DNA of 64,000 nucleotides, from NCBI RefSeq assembly GCF_008329585.1, contig NZ_NPKP01000007.1, positions 62,001 to 126,000 of the forward strand. The letters run 5' to 3'. The DNA is from Mycolicibacterium sp. P9-22. GTDB taxonomy: Bacteria > Actinomycetota > Actinomycetes > Mycobacteriales > Mycobacteriaceae. The translations under genes were made by a program, and so were the position numbers. The notes beneath the pieces are model-generated. The model saw only the letters and a list, made by a program, of their open reading frames with translations. It made no database searches and was not told the origin of the DNA. The first letter of the stretch is position 1. Each line of letters starts with the position of its first letter. Shown piece after piece: positions 1-7,785 of this stretch.

Positions 1-516
1 GCGCTGATCGGCCGACAAACAGTCGGCCATCGCGAGCGCATCGGGTTCCAGGATGATCGCGACCGGTGCTGCACCCAGGCCTGCCGAGATGGCGTCGATC
101 CAGGCCCGGTAGCCGTCGGCCGACCCGAAACCACCGGCCGCGTAGCTGTAGCAGTCGCGGTGCGGGAGCGCGTAGATCGACAGCACCGGTGTGGCGCCCG
201 CACCCTGCGCGGCGCCGACCAGCTTGCTCACGGTGCCGCCGACGGTAGACGCCGGGAAGGCCTGGTCCAGCCAGTACGCCTGCGGTGTGTTGGCGACGTA
301 GTCGAGTTGCGGGCTCGGCGGGCTGGCACTCTGGGCGGCCCGCATCGCCTTGGAGATCGGGTCGACGTAGAACGGCTTACCGGCCAGCGGGTTGGCCTCA
401 CTGGCCAGCTGGATACGCGGGGCCTGGACCGGGGACAGCGCGGTGGCGACGACGGCCGCCACGGCAAGGAAGGGGGCCAGCCACCGCACGGCGGTGCCAG
501 CAGCGGAGGACGTCAC
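1..516 (-). CDS. Secreted glycoside hydrolase family 6 (cellulase), C-terminal part outside window
   Basis: Reading the minus strand from a GTG at 516-514 gives 172 codons open to the window edge. Residues 10-32 form a hydrophobic export segment ending near SPVQA. The mature part has the GH6 pattern: GKPFYVDP near residue 46, then TPVLSIYALPHRDC, a YRAWIDA helix and AIILEPDALA, the strand that carries a GH6 active-site Asp region. GH6 enzymes are inverting beta-1,4-glucanases or cellobiohydrolases, and mycobacteria carry secreted members of the CelA1 type. About half of a usual 330-380 residue protein is present and the rest lies beyond base 1. The start is uncertain because no strong ribosome site is visible; the frame is certain from the motifs. 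Confidence 0.85.
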   Translation of the reverse strand, partial: MTSSAAGTAVRWLAPFLAVAAVVATALSPVQAPRIQLASEANPLAGKPFYVDPISKAMRAAQSASPPSPQLDYVANTPQAYWLDQAFPASTVGGTVSKLVGAAQGAGATPVLSIYALPHRDCYSYAAGGFGSADGYRAWIDAISAGLGAAPVAIILEPDALAMADCLSADQR

Positions 517-641
517 CCTAGGAAAGTTAGTGCGGCTGATTGTTCAGCGCCAATCGCCTAACGGCAGGTCAGCGCCCCGAAATGTGCTGGGCAAATGCCC
601 ACGCGCGGCCCGTCACCGACTCGTCTGCGGCCAGCAACACC

Positions 642-1289
642 TCAGCCTTTGCGGTCGAGTCGCAGTTGCAGCCCGTCGATCACCACGTCGAGGCTGAACT
701 CGAAATCATCGGCGGTGCCGGCGACCGCCCGGTTGGCGATGATCTCCCCGAGCAACGCGAACTGCCCGGCCGGCGCCGCACCGAGCACCCGGGTCACCTC
801 GGAGGTGTGGTGGCTCCGCGATTGATCTCCCCCCAGCAGATCACGCGCCGCGGTGTAGGCGACACCGGACACCAGCGAGAGGATGTGACCACCCTCGGCC
901 ACCGTGAAGCCGGCCGCCGTCAGCGACTCCAACACACGTTCGGCCAGTGCGAGGCTGTGCGTACCGCGCAACTGGACGTGGGTGGCGGTGGCCTGCAGAT
1001 GGACGACGCCACGGTGCAGTGCCTTGCCGTAGGCACGCAGCACGTCGGTCCACTCGGCATCGTCGGGGAGCACGAAGTCCCGCAGTTCGGCGTCGAAGAG
1101 GTCGGCGACCATCAGCTCGAGCAGCCCGCCGCGGTCACCGACGTAGTAGTTCAGTGAGCTGCGATCCACACCGAGGGCGTCCGCGACGGCCTGCATCGTC
1201 AGGTCCTCCGGCGCGATGGCGCGTGCCGCTTCGACGATGCGGGCCCGGTCGATGCGCGGTGGGCGGCCCCGCCGAGCGCCTGTCGTCAT
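642..1289 (-). CDS. TetR family transcriptional regulator
   Basis: This 215-residue protein has an N-terminal helix-turn-helix (residues about 10-55) with RGRPPRIDR, TMQAVADALGVDRSSLNYYVGDRGGLLELM, typical of TetR regulators. The C-terminal half looks like the all-helical tetracycline-repressor type ligand domain. It is transcribed away from the DapB-like oxidoreductase at 1366, and a 24-bp palindrome lies in the 76-bp gap. It therefore probably represses itself and that neighbour in response to a small molecule. The ligand is unknown. Confidence 0.88.
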   Translation of the reverse strand: MTTGARRGRPPRIDRARIVEAARAIAPEDLTMQAVADALGVDRSSLNYYVGDRGGLLELMVADLFDAELRDFVLPDDAEWTDVLRAYGKALHRGVVHLQATATHVQLRGTHSLALAERVLESLTAAGFTVAEGGHILSLVSGVAYTAARDLLGGDQSRSHHTSEVTRVLGAAPAGQFALLGEIIANRAVAGTADDFEFSLDVVIDGLQLRLDRKG

Positions 1290-1318
1290 TTCACGAACAT
1301 AGCGGCTGACGGCGTGTT

Positions 1319-1342
1319 AATTTTCCACGACCGTGAAAAATT
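1319..1342. promoter_or_regulatory. 24-bp palindrome between divergent tetR and reductase genes
   Basis: The sequence reads AATTTT-C-CACG-AC-CGTG-A-AAAATT. It is a perfect dyad except for one mismatched pair, and the AT-rich ends stand out in GC-rich DNA. It lies 23 bases before the reductase ATG and 29 bases before the tetR ATG. Size and position suit a TetR-dimer operator; that assignment is inferred. Confidence 0.65.
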
Positions 1343-1365
1343 ATCTCGAAAGAGGAGCCCCGGGC

Positions 1366-2400
1366 ATGCGCGTCATCCAGTGGACCACCGGAAAAGTCGG
1401 AAAGCTCAGCCTGCGAGGCATTCTCGATGACCCCCGACTCGAGCTCGCCGGTGTGTACGCCTACTCCGAGGAGAAGGCCGGCACCGATGCCGGGGAACTG
1501 TGCGGCCGCCCGGACACCGGGGTGACGGCGACGACCGATGTCGACGCACTGATCGCACTGCGCGCCGATGCCGTGCTCTACACGCCGTTCATGGCCGACG
1601 TCGACCACGTCGTGAGACTGCTGGAAAGCGGACTCAACGTCCTGAGCACGAACCTCTTCCTCAACGTCGGCGGTGTCCAGGGCGAGACCCGCGCGGCCCT
1701 CGCCGCGGCGTGCGAACGCGGCAACAGTTCGCTCTACATCACCGGTATCCATCCGGGCTGGGCGAACTCCATCACCACCGCCCTGACCGCGGTCTGCCGC
1801 GATGTGCAGTCGGTGACCATCGTCGAGGCGGCGGATGTCTCGGTGTACGAGTCGGTCGAAACCTGGGAGATGCTGGGCATCTCCAAACGCGAGGCCTCCC
1901 CCGATGTCATCGAGATCGCCAAGCTGGGGATGATCAGCTTCCGCGATTCGGTCGAACGGATGGGCGTGGCACTGGGTTTCGACGAATTCGACAGCATCGA
2001 CTTCGATATCGAGTTCGCCACCGCATCCGAGACCGTCGACCTCGGCTGGATGCGGATCGAAAAGGACACCATCGCCGCCCTGCGCGGTGGGTGGAGTGCG
2101 ACGCTGGGCGGCAAGACCGTTCTGCGTACCGCCGTCGTCTGGCACCTGACCAAAAAGCTGAACGCCGACTGGGACCTGGACGAGGACCACTACAACATCG
2201 TCATCCAGGGCGAACCCGAAGTGCGCACCCGGATCCGGTTCGTACCACCCGAATCGTGGGGCAACCACGAGTGGGACACCATGACCGCGATGCCAGCGGT
2301 CAACGCGGTCATCGACATCGTCGGAGCGCCCGCAGGCATCTTGACCCTCAAGGATGTCGGGCTCACCTGCGCGCCGGCGCAGGCCTGGCTCAACAGCTGA
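1366..2400 (+). CDS. Dihydrodipicolinate reductase-like NAD(P)-binding protein
   Basis: This 344-residue protein begins MRVIQWTTGKVGKLSLRGI, a Rossmann dinucleotide-binding start as in the DapB-like / 2,4-diaminopentanoate dehydrogenase-like family common in mycobacteria. The segment DADAVLYTPF-like (residues 64-72) and the central ITGIHPGW motif also fit that family. A longer reading from 1333 exists, but ATG 1366 has AGAGGAG at good spacing and starts directly at the Rossmann strand. It is not the true lysine-pathway DapB, which is about 245 residues. Substrate is unknown; such genes often sit with lipid or steroid catabolism genes. Regulation is probably by the divergent TetR. Confidence 0.85.
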   Translation: MRVIQWTTGKVGKLSLRGILDDPRLELAGVYAYSEEKAGTDAGELCGRPDTGVTATTDVDALIALRADAVLYTPFMADVDHVVRLLESGLNVLSTNLFLNVGGVQGETRAALAAACERGNSSLYITGIHPGWANSITTALTAVCRDVQSVTIVEAADVSVYESVETWEMLGISKREASPDVIEIAKLGMISFRDSVERMGVALGFDEFDSIDFDIEFATASETVDLGWMRIEKDTIAALRGGWSATLGGKTVLRTAVVWHLTKKLNADWDLDEDHYNIVIQGEPEVRTRIRFVPPESWGNHEWDTMTAMPAVNAVIDIVGAPAGILTLKDVGLTCAPAQAWLNS

Positions 2401-2846
2401 GTCGTACCCGCCGGAGTATCGGAATACGTTCGGGGACGTCACGTTTGGGTGACGGTTCGGCGCCGGCCAGGCCGTCCGTCTCGCGGCTTTCTGACCCGTG
2501 CGCACCGGGCGAATCGACCTTCGGGCGCCGGGCCGGACAGTTACTGAAGCCCGGGCCCGCGCATATTGACTCCCCCGCAATTTGCTTTCGAGTGCAATGT
2601 TTGCGGTGGAAAACAGCCTCGGCGAGGTCGTCAGCGCCGATCGACGGTCGCCGTGGCGATCTCCGAGGCCTTTGCTGAGCGGGAAGACTCCCGGCCCGTC
2701 CCGGATGCGGCAAGCAGCGCGGGCGGCCGCCAGCAACGCCCGATCATGGGGTCGCCGAGGCGAATCACGTCGTGCGGCAACGTGGTTGACGGCCTACATT
2801 GAGCGCGTCACTCGCCGTCGTGCATCGGAGCGCCAGAAAGGCCGTC
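2401..2846. other. 446-bp intergenic region, no gene supported
   Basis: Open frames here lack a consistent start, ribosome site or family resemblance. GC drops around 2555-2615 compared with the flanks, which suggests a promoter for the secreted glycosidase, but no convincing -35/-10 pair was found. Confidence 0.5.
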
Positions 2847-3971
2847 ATGCCCGCCCACCTGTTACGTGCGCTCGCTCGGCTGTCCCGCATCGGTGCGGCC
2901 GCGGTGGCGGCGCTGTGCATCGTGATCGCACAACTCGTCGCCCCGGCCCCGGCGAGCGCGGCCGTAGCGGCGCCGATCAACACCGCGCCGACCGCGCTCG
3001 GCATCGCCGAATCCAACCTCTACTTCATGACCGCCAGCGAATTGGCCACCGCGATGCAGGCCTTCGAGCAGATGGGGGTGAAGCAGATCCGGATCTTCCT
3101 GCCCTGGCGGGCCATCGAGCCCAACAGGGGTGCCTACAACTGGGCCATCGCCGACCGCATCCTGGATGCCGCCGCCGCCAAGGGCATCGGCGTCGTCGGC
3201 GCCGTGACGAGCACGCCGATCTGGGCCTCCCGCAACGGATTCTGGTTGCCCAACGCCGCGCCCGATGATCCGAACACCTACGCACAGTTCATGGTCCGGC
3301 TGGCCGAGCGCTACGGTGCGGGTAGCGCACAACCCCGGATCGCGGCGTACGAGATCTGGAACGAACCCAACGCCAACATCGGGTGGTCACCACAACCGAA
3401 CGTCGCCGGATACACCCAACTCCTCAAACTGGCCTATACCGCCATCAAGGCCGTCGAACCCACTGCCACCGTGGTGGGTGGTGTGCTGGGCGCCGGGCTG
3501 TCCTTCGGCACCTGGACCATCAATCCGGTCAACTATCTGACCCAGATGTATGCCGCCGGCGCACAGGGCTACTTCGACGCCCTGTCCTTTCACCCCTACA
3601 ACTTCTCCAGTAGCTTCTCGGCCGGCGCACCGTACGCCAATACCCCCTACCGGCAGCTGATGTCGTTGCGGGCGTTGATGAATTCGGCGGGCGATGGCGC
3701 GAAGAAGATCTGGACGACGGAGTACGGCGTACCGACCTCGGCGGTCAACGGCGCGACTCAGGCCGCCTGGATCACCGACTTCGCCACCACCTGGTCGGCC
3801 CTCGACGGCGTGGGCCCGATGTTCATCTACTCGCTGGTCGACCGCCCCAACGAGACACCGTGGGGTGTCTTCGACCGGAACTGGGTGGCCAAACCGGGAG
3901 TCGAGGCCATCCGGACCTGGATCGCCGCACACACTCCCGGCGGCGAGGTGATCTCCAAGGCGAGCGGCTGA
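2847..3971 (+). CDS. Secreted glycoside hydrolase, (beta/alpha)8 clan A type (GH39/GH5-like)
   Basis: The 374-residue product starts at ATG 2847 (AGAAAGG upstream); a longer reading from 2799 is possible. Residues 14-39 are a signal peptide ending PASAAVA. The barrel shows IRIFLPWRAIEPNRGAYNW (residues 81-99), the acid/base Glu173 in IWNEPN, the FHPYN strand and a nucleophile Glu292 in TTEYGVP. This two-Glu arrangement is that of retaining clan-A glycosidases such as GH39 or GH5. The substrate is not evident; cellulose, xylan or a cell-envelope glycan are options, and a GH6 cellulase lies 2.3 kb away. It ends one base from the convergent zinc-ribbon gene. Confidence 0.85.
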   Translation: MPAHLLRALARLSRIGAAAVAALCIVIAQLVAPAPASAAVAAPINTAPTALGIAESNLYFMTASELATAMQAFEQMGVKQIRIFLPWRAIEPNRGAYNWAIADRILDAAAAKGIGVVGAVTSTPIWASRNGFWLPNAAPDDPNTYAQFMVRLAERYGAGSAQPRIAAYEIWNEPNANIGWSPQPNVAGYTQLLKLAYTAIKAVEPTATVVGGVLGAGLSFGTWTINPVNYLTQMYAAGAQGYFDALSFHPYNFSSSFSAGAPYANTPYRQLMSLRALMNSAGDGAKKIWTTEYGVPTSAVNGATQAAWITDFATTWSALDGVGPMFIYSLVDRPNETPWGVFDRNWVAKPGVEAIRTWIAAHTPGGEVISKASG

Positions 3972-3972
3972 T

Positions 3973-4176
3973 TCAGGCCGCGATCGAGGCGCCGCAGATG
4001 CCGCAGGCCACGAACTGGCGGCGCTTCCACCGGGCGATCGGGACGAAGAACAAGGTGAACTGGTTGAACTGCCGTAACCGCATCCACTGGGTGGTGTTGT
4101 GACAGCGCGGGCAGGTCCGCATCTCGCCGGGGCCGAGGGGCTCCTGCTTGGTGCCGAAGCCGAACAGGAAGAACAT
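3973..4176 (-). CDS. Small zinc-ribbon protein
   Basis: This 67-residue protein opens with a short hydrophobic stretch (MFFLFGFGTK) followed by CPRC and later CGIC, a four-Cys zinc ribbon of the type found in many small actinobacterial proteins. Between the Cys pairs is an aromatic-rich segment (FNQFTLFFVPIARWKRRQF). It converges with the glycosidase gene with one base between the stop codons, so no terminator separates them. Role unknown. Confidence 0.8.
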   Translation of the reverse strand: MFFLFGFGTKQEPLGPGEMRTCPRCHNTTQWMRLRQFNQFTLFFVPIARWKRRQFVACGICGASIAA

Positions 4177-4244
4177 GCCACCAGCGTAGAGAAGGTGACG
4201 TACCCAGCTTCAGCCTTCCGGCGCTCACCCATGCGAGACGGAAG

Positions 4245-4324
4245 CCACGTACGTGGGACGACGCTTTTCCGTGCACAGTTTCAGTTCGTGGCCCTGGTAC
4301 CTCGTGACACTGAAACCACGTACA
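4245..4324. repeat. Palindrome, half-site and long inverted repeat upstream of the zinc-ribbon gene
   Basis: CCACGTACGTGG at 4245-4256 is a perfect 12-bp palindrome. Its half CCACGTAC recurs at 4317-4324. Between them GTTTCAGT (4278-4285) and ACTGAAAC (4309-4316) are perfect 8-base inverted arms 23 bases apart. The block lies between the end of plsC and the start of the zinc-ribbon gene, so it may hold the promoter and operator of the latter. No regulator can be named. Confidence 0.45.
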
Positions 4325-4333
4325 TCCGCGGCC

Positions 4334-4987
4334 TCAGGTAGCAGGCGCGGTGAGCATCGTGATGCGACGCTGGACCTCGTCGAGAAGTTCAGGGATGGAC
4401 GGGAATTCATCGGGATCAATGGGGTCTCCGAACAGCACGTGCACGGTGTGCCCGAGGACCGGGAACCGCCGATCCAGCGGCAGCACCTTGTTCGCGTTGA
4501 CGAGGCGAACCGGGATGATCGGCACACCGGTCCGCTTCGACAGCACCGCGACACCCGGCCGGTACGGTGCGGTCTCGCCCGGCTTGACACACTTCTGCTC
4601 GGGGAAGATGCCGACCAGCGCCCCGTCTTCCAGCGCGTGGGTGGCGCTCTCCATCGCCTGCTTGCCGGATTCCGCGTCGCCCCGGACCACCGGTATCTGC
4701 CCCAGCACCTCCACCAGCCAACGGGTGAGCGGAGATTTCCACAGCTCGGCCATTGCCATGGCGATCGCCTCCCGGCGCAGCGCCCCGAGGATGAAGAAGA
4801 CGTCGACCATCGAGGTGTGATTGGCGGCCAGGATCACCGCGCCCTCGGCGGGCACGATATCGGCGTTCACGATCTCGGTTCTGATGATGCGGGTGAATCC
4901 CAGCGTCCACAGCAGCAGCCGAATGGTCCACGTCAGCAGCCACGCGCGCTTACCGAGCCCGCGCGAGCGTGGACGCCTCAGTCGCAT
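4334..4987 (-). CDS. plsC: 1-acyl-sn-glycerol-3-phosphate acyltransferase (PlsC-like)
   Basis: The 217-residue protein (MRLRRPRSR start) has a membrane-associated N-terminus (residues 15-35) and the acyltransferase block NHTSMVD, i.e. the HX4D catalytic motif, near residue 75. GIFPEQKC stands at block III and VPIIPVRL at block IV. It should transfer an acyl chain to a glycerophosphate-type acceptor at the membrane. Block III is usually FPEGTRS, so the EQKC version is unusual and may change acceptor use. The chosen ATG overlaps the last 10 bases of the upstream exporter gene, indicating translational coupling; a longer reading to 5038 would lie inside that gene. Confidence 0.85.
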   Translation of the reverse strand: MRLRRPRSRGLGKRAWLLTWTIRLLLWTLGFTRIIRTEIVNADIVPAEGAVILAANHTSMVDVFFILGALRREAIAMAMAELWKSPLTRWLVEVLGQIPVVRGDAESGKQAMESATHALEDGALVGIFPEQKCVKPGETAPYRPGVAVLSKRTGVPIIPVRLVNANKVLPLDRRFPVLGHTVHVLFGDPIDPDEFPSIPELLDEVQRRITMLTAPAT

Positions 4988-6420
4988 CGCTCCATCGTCG
5001 CATCCGGCTGCGGGATGAAGACCGCGATGACGGTGCACAGTGCGGCCGCACCGAGCCCGAACATGAAGGCCGATTGGAATCCGTCGGTACTGGGCACCGA
5101 TATGCCGCCGACGTCGACCGTGTAGCGGGCCAGCACCGCCGCGATGACGGCTGCCGCGGTGGCGGTCCCCAGCGAGCGCATCAGGGTGTTGAGTCCGTTG
5201 GCCGCGCCGGTTTCCGACGCCGGAACGGCCCGCATGATCAACGTCGGCATCGCCGCATAGCCGAGACCGATTCCGATGCCGATCAGCACATTGATGATCA
5301 GGATGTGGCCGGCGTGCAGCTCGGAGAACAGCGCCACGAGGTAACCCGACCCCATGATGGCCGCCCCGGAGACGAGCAGCGGTTTCGGTCCCCAGAGCCG
5401 TCCGAGGCGCCCGGCCAGCGGCGACATGACGAGCATCGCCAGGCCGGCGGGCATCAGGAACAGGCTGGCCTGCAGCAGCGGCATGCCCAATCCGCCCGCT
5501 GCTTTCGGGAGTTCGAGAAGCTGCGGGAAGGCGATCTGTGAGGAGAACAGCGCGAAACCCATCGCGATCGACGCGAGGTTGGTGAGCAGCACCGGGCCGC
5601 GCGCGCTCACCCGCAGATCGACGAGTGGCTCACGGATGCGCAGTTCCAGCCAGCCCCAGACCACCAGCACGGCCAGACCGCCGACCAGGAATCCCACCGT
5701 TCGCGATGAGGTCCAGCCCCAGTCGTTGCCTCGAGAGATGGCCAGTAGGACTCCGGACAAACCGATGGCGAGACCGATGATGCCGACGGCGTCCACCCGG
5801 CCGCCGACGCGCAATCGGCTCTCCGGCACGAAGACCGCCATCAGCACCAGCGCGGTGCCGCCCAGACACGCGGCCACCCAGAAAAGGGCGTGCCAGTCGA
5901 AATGTTCGGTGACGAAGGCACTGATGGGCAGGCCGAGTGCGCCGCCGACACCCAGGGTGGCGCTGACCAGGGCGATGGCCGAGCCGAGCCGATCAGCCGG
6001 GAGAGTGTCGCGCAGGATCGCAATGCCCAGCGGTATGACGCCCATGCCCATTCCCTGCAGACCGCGTCCGACGATCAGCGGGGCCACCGTCGGCGACAGC
6101 GCGGCGACGACCGAGCCGAGCATCAGGACGCCGAGCAGGGTCAGGGCGACCCGGCGCTTGCCATACATATCGCCCAATTTCCCGGAGATCGGCGTGCAGA
6201 TTGCCGCGACCAGCAAGGTGATCGTGATGACCCACGCGGTGTCGCTGCTCGAAGCGTTCAACAACATCGGCAGCTCGCCCTGGATCGGGATGAGGATGGT
6301 TTGGGTGAACGCCGCACACATGCCGGCGAAGGCCAGCACCGACACCACCGCGCCGGTGCGGACGGGTCGCGCGGGAGCACCCGATTGCGGGTCGACCGCG
6401 GCCGGGGTGTCGACGGTCAT
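4978..6420 (-). CDS. MFS drug:H+ antiporter (DHA2 type)
   Basis: The 480-residue membrane protein starts at ATG 6420 (AAAGGTGGG upstream). It has about 14 predicted membrane segments, typical of the DHA2 family. Motif A appears as GKLGDMYGKRR in the first half, and the antiporter motif C region is near LGVGGALGLPISAF. It should export a hydrophobic drug or metabolite using the proton gradient. A TetR gene diverges from it 117 bases upstream, the classic layout for a substrate-induced efflux pump, and plsC overlaps its end. Confidence 0.88.
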   Translation of the reverse strand: MTVDTPAAVDPQSGAPARPVRTGAVVSVLAFAGMCAAFTQTILIPIQGELPMLLNASSSDTAWVITITLLVAAICTPISGKLGDMYGKRRVALTLLGVLMLGSVVAALSPTVAPLIVGRGLQGMGMGVIPLGIAILRDTLPADRLGSAIALVSATLGVGGALGLPISAFVTEHFDWHALFWVAACLGGTALVLMAVFVPESRLRVGGRVDAVGIIGLAIGLSGVLLAISRGNDWGWTSSRTVGFLVGGLAVLVVWGWLELRIREPLVDLRVSARGPVLLTNLASIAMGFALFSSQIAFPQLLELPKAAGGLGMPLLQASLFLMPAGLAMLVMSPLAGRLGRLWGPKPLLVSGAAIMGSGYLVALFSELHAGHILIINVLIGIGIGLGYAAMPTLIMRAVPASETGAANGLNTLMRSLGTATAAAVIAAVLARYTVDVGGISVPSTDGFQSAFMFGLGAAALCTVIAVFIPQPDATMERCD

Positions 6421-6537
6421 CAACCCACCTTTCGTCTGTCTACCGGGATCACCGTACCGGTCATTGAGACTGCGTATCAAGTTGAAGTCGAAGTATCGTT
6501 TCTGACATCCAGGGTCTATTTCGGCTACCCTGGGCCG
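6421..6537. promoter_or_regulatory. Divergent promoter region of MFS exporter and tetR, with inverted repeat
   Basis: CCAGGGT at 6509-6515 pairs with ACCCTGG at 6527-6533, directly before the tetR start codon. GATCACCGTACCGGTCATTGA, containing the short dyad ACCGTACCGGT, lies nearer the exporter. Both are candidate TetR sites; which one is used is not known. Confidence 0.5.
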
Positions 6538-7134
6538 ATGACCGCAGGAGTGCGCGAGCGTGCACGACTCGCATTACGCACCGAGATCGCCCAGGCGATC
6601 AGCATCGTGTTCGCCGAACGAGGCTTCGATGAGCTGACCGTCGAAGAGGCGGCCGGCGAGGTCGGCATCTCCCGAGCGACGTTCTTTCGCTATTTCGGCT
6701 CCAAGGAGGACGCCGTCCTGGCCGCCATCGAGGCGTCGTCCATCGACTACGCCGCACACCTGGAAACGCTGCCCACCGTCGACGGCGAGAACCCGTTTCA
6801 GCTGCTGCACCGCGCCTTCAAGCACGCCCTGTCCCAGCGGGACGAGCACTCCGAGCCGGAACGCTCCCGGGTCCGGATGATCAACGCGACCGTCTCATTG
6901 CGCACCCGGATGGCGCAACGACGTTTCGCCCACGAGGACGCCCTCACGCCGGTTCTGGCCGCGCGCATCGCGTCACCGGACGCGGCCCGCACGGTCATCG
7001 TCGCGGGGCTGGCTGCCCTGGACCTGGCCTGGCGACGCTGGGCGGCCGGCGACGAGCCGACCGTCGCGGTGGCGCTCGACCATGTCTTCGCTCAGCTGTC
7101 GTCCGCGAACTCCGCTGCCGTCCAGAGTCTTTGA
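6538..7134 (+). CDS. TetR family regulator of the adjacent MFS exporter
   Basis: The 198-residue protein begins MTAGVRERARLALRTEI and has a TetR helix-turn-helix with LTVEEAAGEVGISRATFFRYFGSKEDAVLAA at about residues 32-62. The C-terminal half is a helical ligand domain of the MftR-like or other TetR_C type. The start was placed at ATG 6538 because the upstream in-frame extension runs through the exporter gene and is not coding. Its divergent position implies repression of the DHA2 exporter. The inducer is probably an exporter substrate. Confidence 0.87.
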   Translation: MTAGVRERARLALRTEIAQAISIVFAERGFDELTVEEAAGEVGISRATFFRYFGSKEDAVLAAIEASSIDYAAHLETLPTVDGENPFQLLHRAFKHALSQRDEHSEPERSRVRMINATVSLRTRMAQRRFAHEDALTPVLAARIASPDAARTVIVAGLAALDLAWRRWAAGDEPTVAVALDHVFAQLSSANSAAVQSL

Positions 7135-7140
7135 TTCTCG

Positions 7141-7785
7141 CTACATGCGCAGATAGGTGAGCACCGCGAGCACCCGGCGATGTTGGGCACCGTCGGGCGG
7201 CAGCCCGAGCTTGGTGAAGATACTGCTGATGTGCTTTTCCACCGCACCGTCGGACACCACGAGTGCGTGCGCGATGTTGGTATTGGATCGGCCCTCCGCC
7301 ATCAACGCGAGAACCTCCTGCTCGCGTAAAGTCAGCTGCCGCAACGGATCGTCGCGGCGGCGGCGCACCAGCAGTTGGGCGACCACATCCGGGTCGAGCA
7401 CTGTGCCGCCCGATGCGACGCGCTGCACCGCGTCGAGGAAGTCGGCGACCGCGGCGACGCGGTCCTTGAGCAGATAGCCGATCGCACCGGCACCGTCGGC
7501 CAGCAGATCATCGGCGTAGGACACCTCGACGTACTGGGACAACACCAGAATCGGCGAACGCGGCACCAGGTGACGGGCCTCGACCGCCGCACGCAGACCC
7601 TCATCGGTGTGCGACGGCGGCATCCGGACGTCGACCACCGAGACATCCGGGCGGTGCGCGGCAACGGCCTGAACCAGCGACGGTCCATCGCCGACAGCGG
7701 CGAGCACCTCGTGTCCGTTCTCGGTGAGCAGTCGAATGAGGCCCTCCCGCAACAGGACCGAATCATCGGCCACGATGACCTTCAT
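7141..7785 (-). CDS. LuxR-family response regulator (NarL type)
   Basis: The 214-residue regulator has a receiver domain (residues 1-120) with the acidic pair Asp7-Asp8, phospho-acceptor Asp52 in VVDVRMP and a conserved Lys in YLLKDR. A LuxR helix-turn-helix follows: LTLREQEVLALMAEGRSNTNIAHAL ... EKHISSIFTKLGL. Its ATG overlaps the TGA of the sensor kinase (ATGA), so the two are co-translated. An apparent longer reading to 8118 is out of frame with the kinase and is not coding. Target genes are unknown. Confidence 0.93.
   Translation of the reverse strand: MKVIVADDSVLLREGLIRLLTENGHEVLAAVGDGPSLVQAVAAHRPDVSVVDVRMPPSHTDEGLRAAVEARHLVPRSPILVLSQYVEVSYADDLLADGAGAIGYLLKDRVAAVADFLDAVQRVASGGTVLDPDVVAQLLVRRRRDDPLRQLTLREQEVLALMAEGRSNTNIAHALVVSDGAVEKHISSIFTKLGLPPDGAQHRRVLAVLTYLRM

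Noticed and set aside
1291..2736. 481-residue antisense open frame over the DapB-like gene
   Set aside because: The sense frame has a Rossmann start and ribosome site; the antisense frame is a shadow of it.
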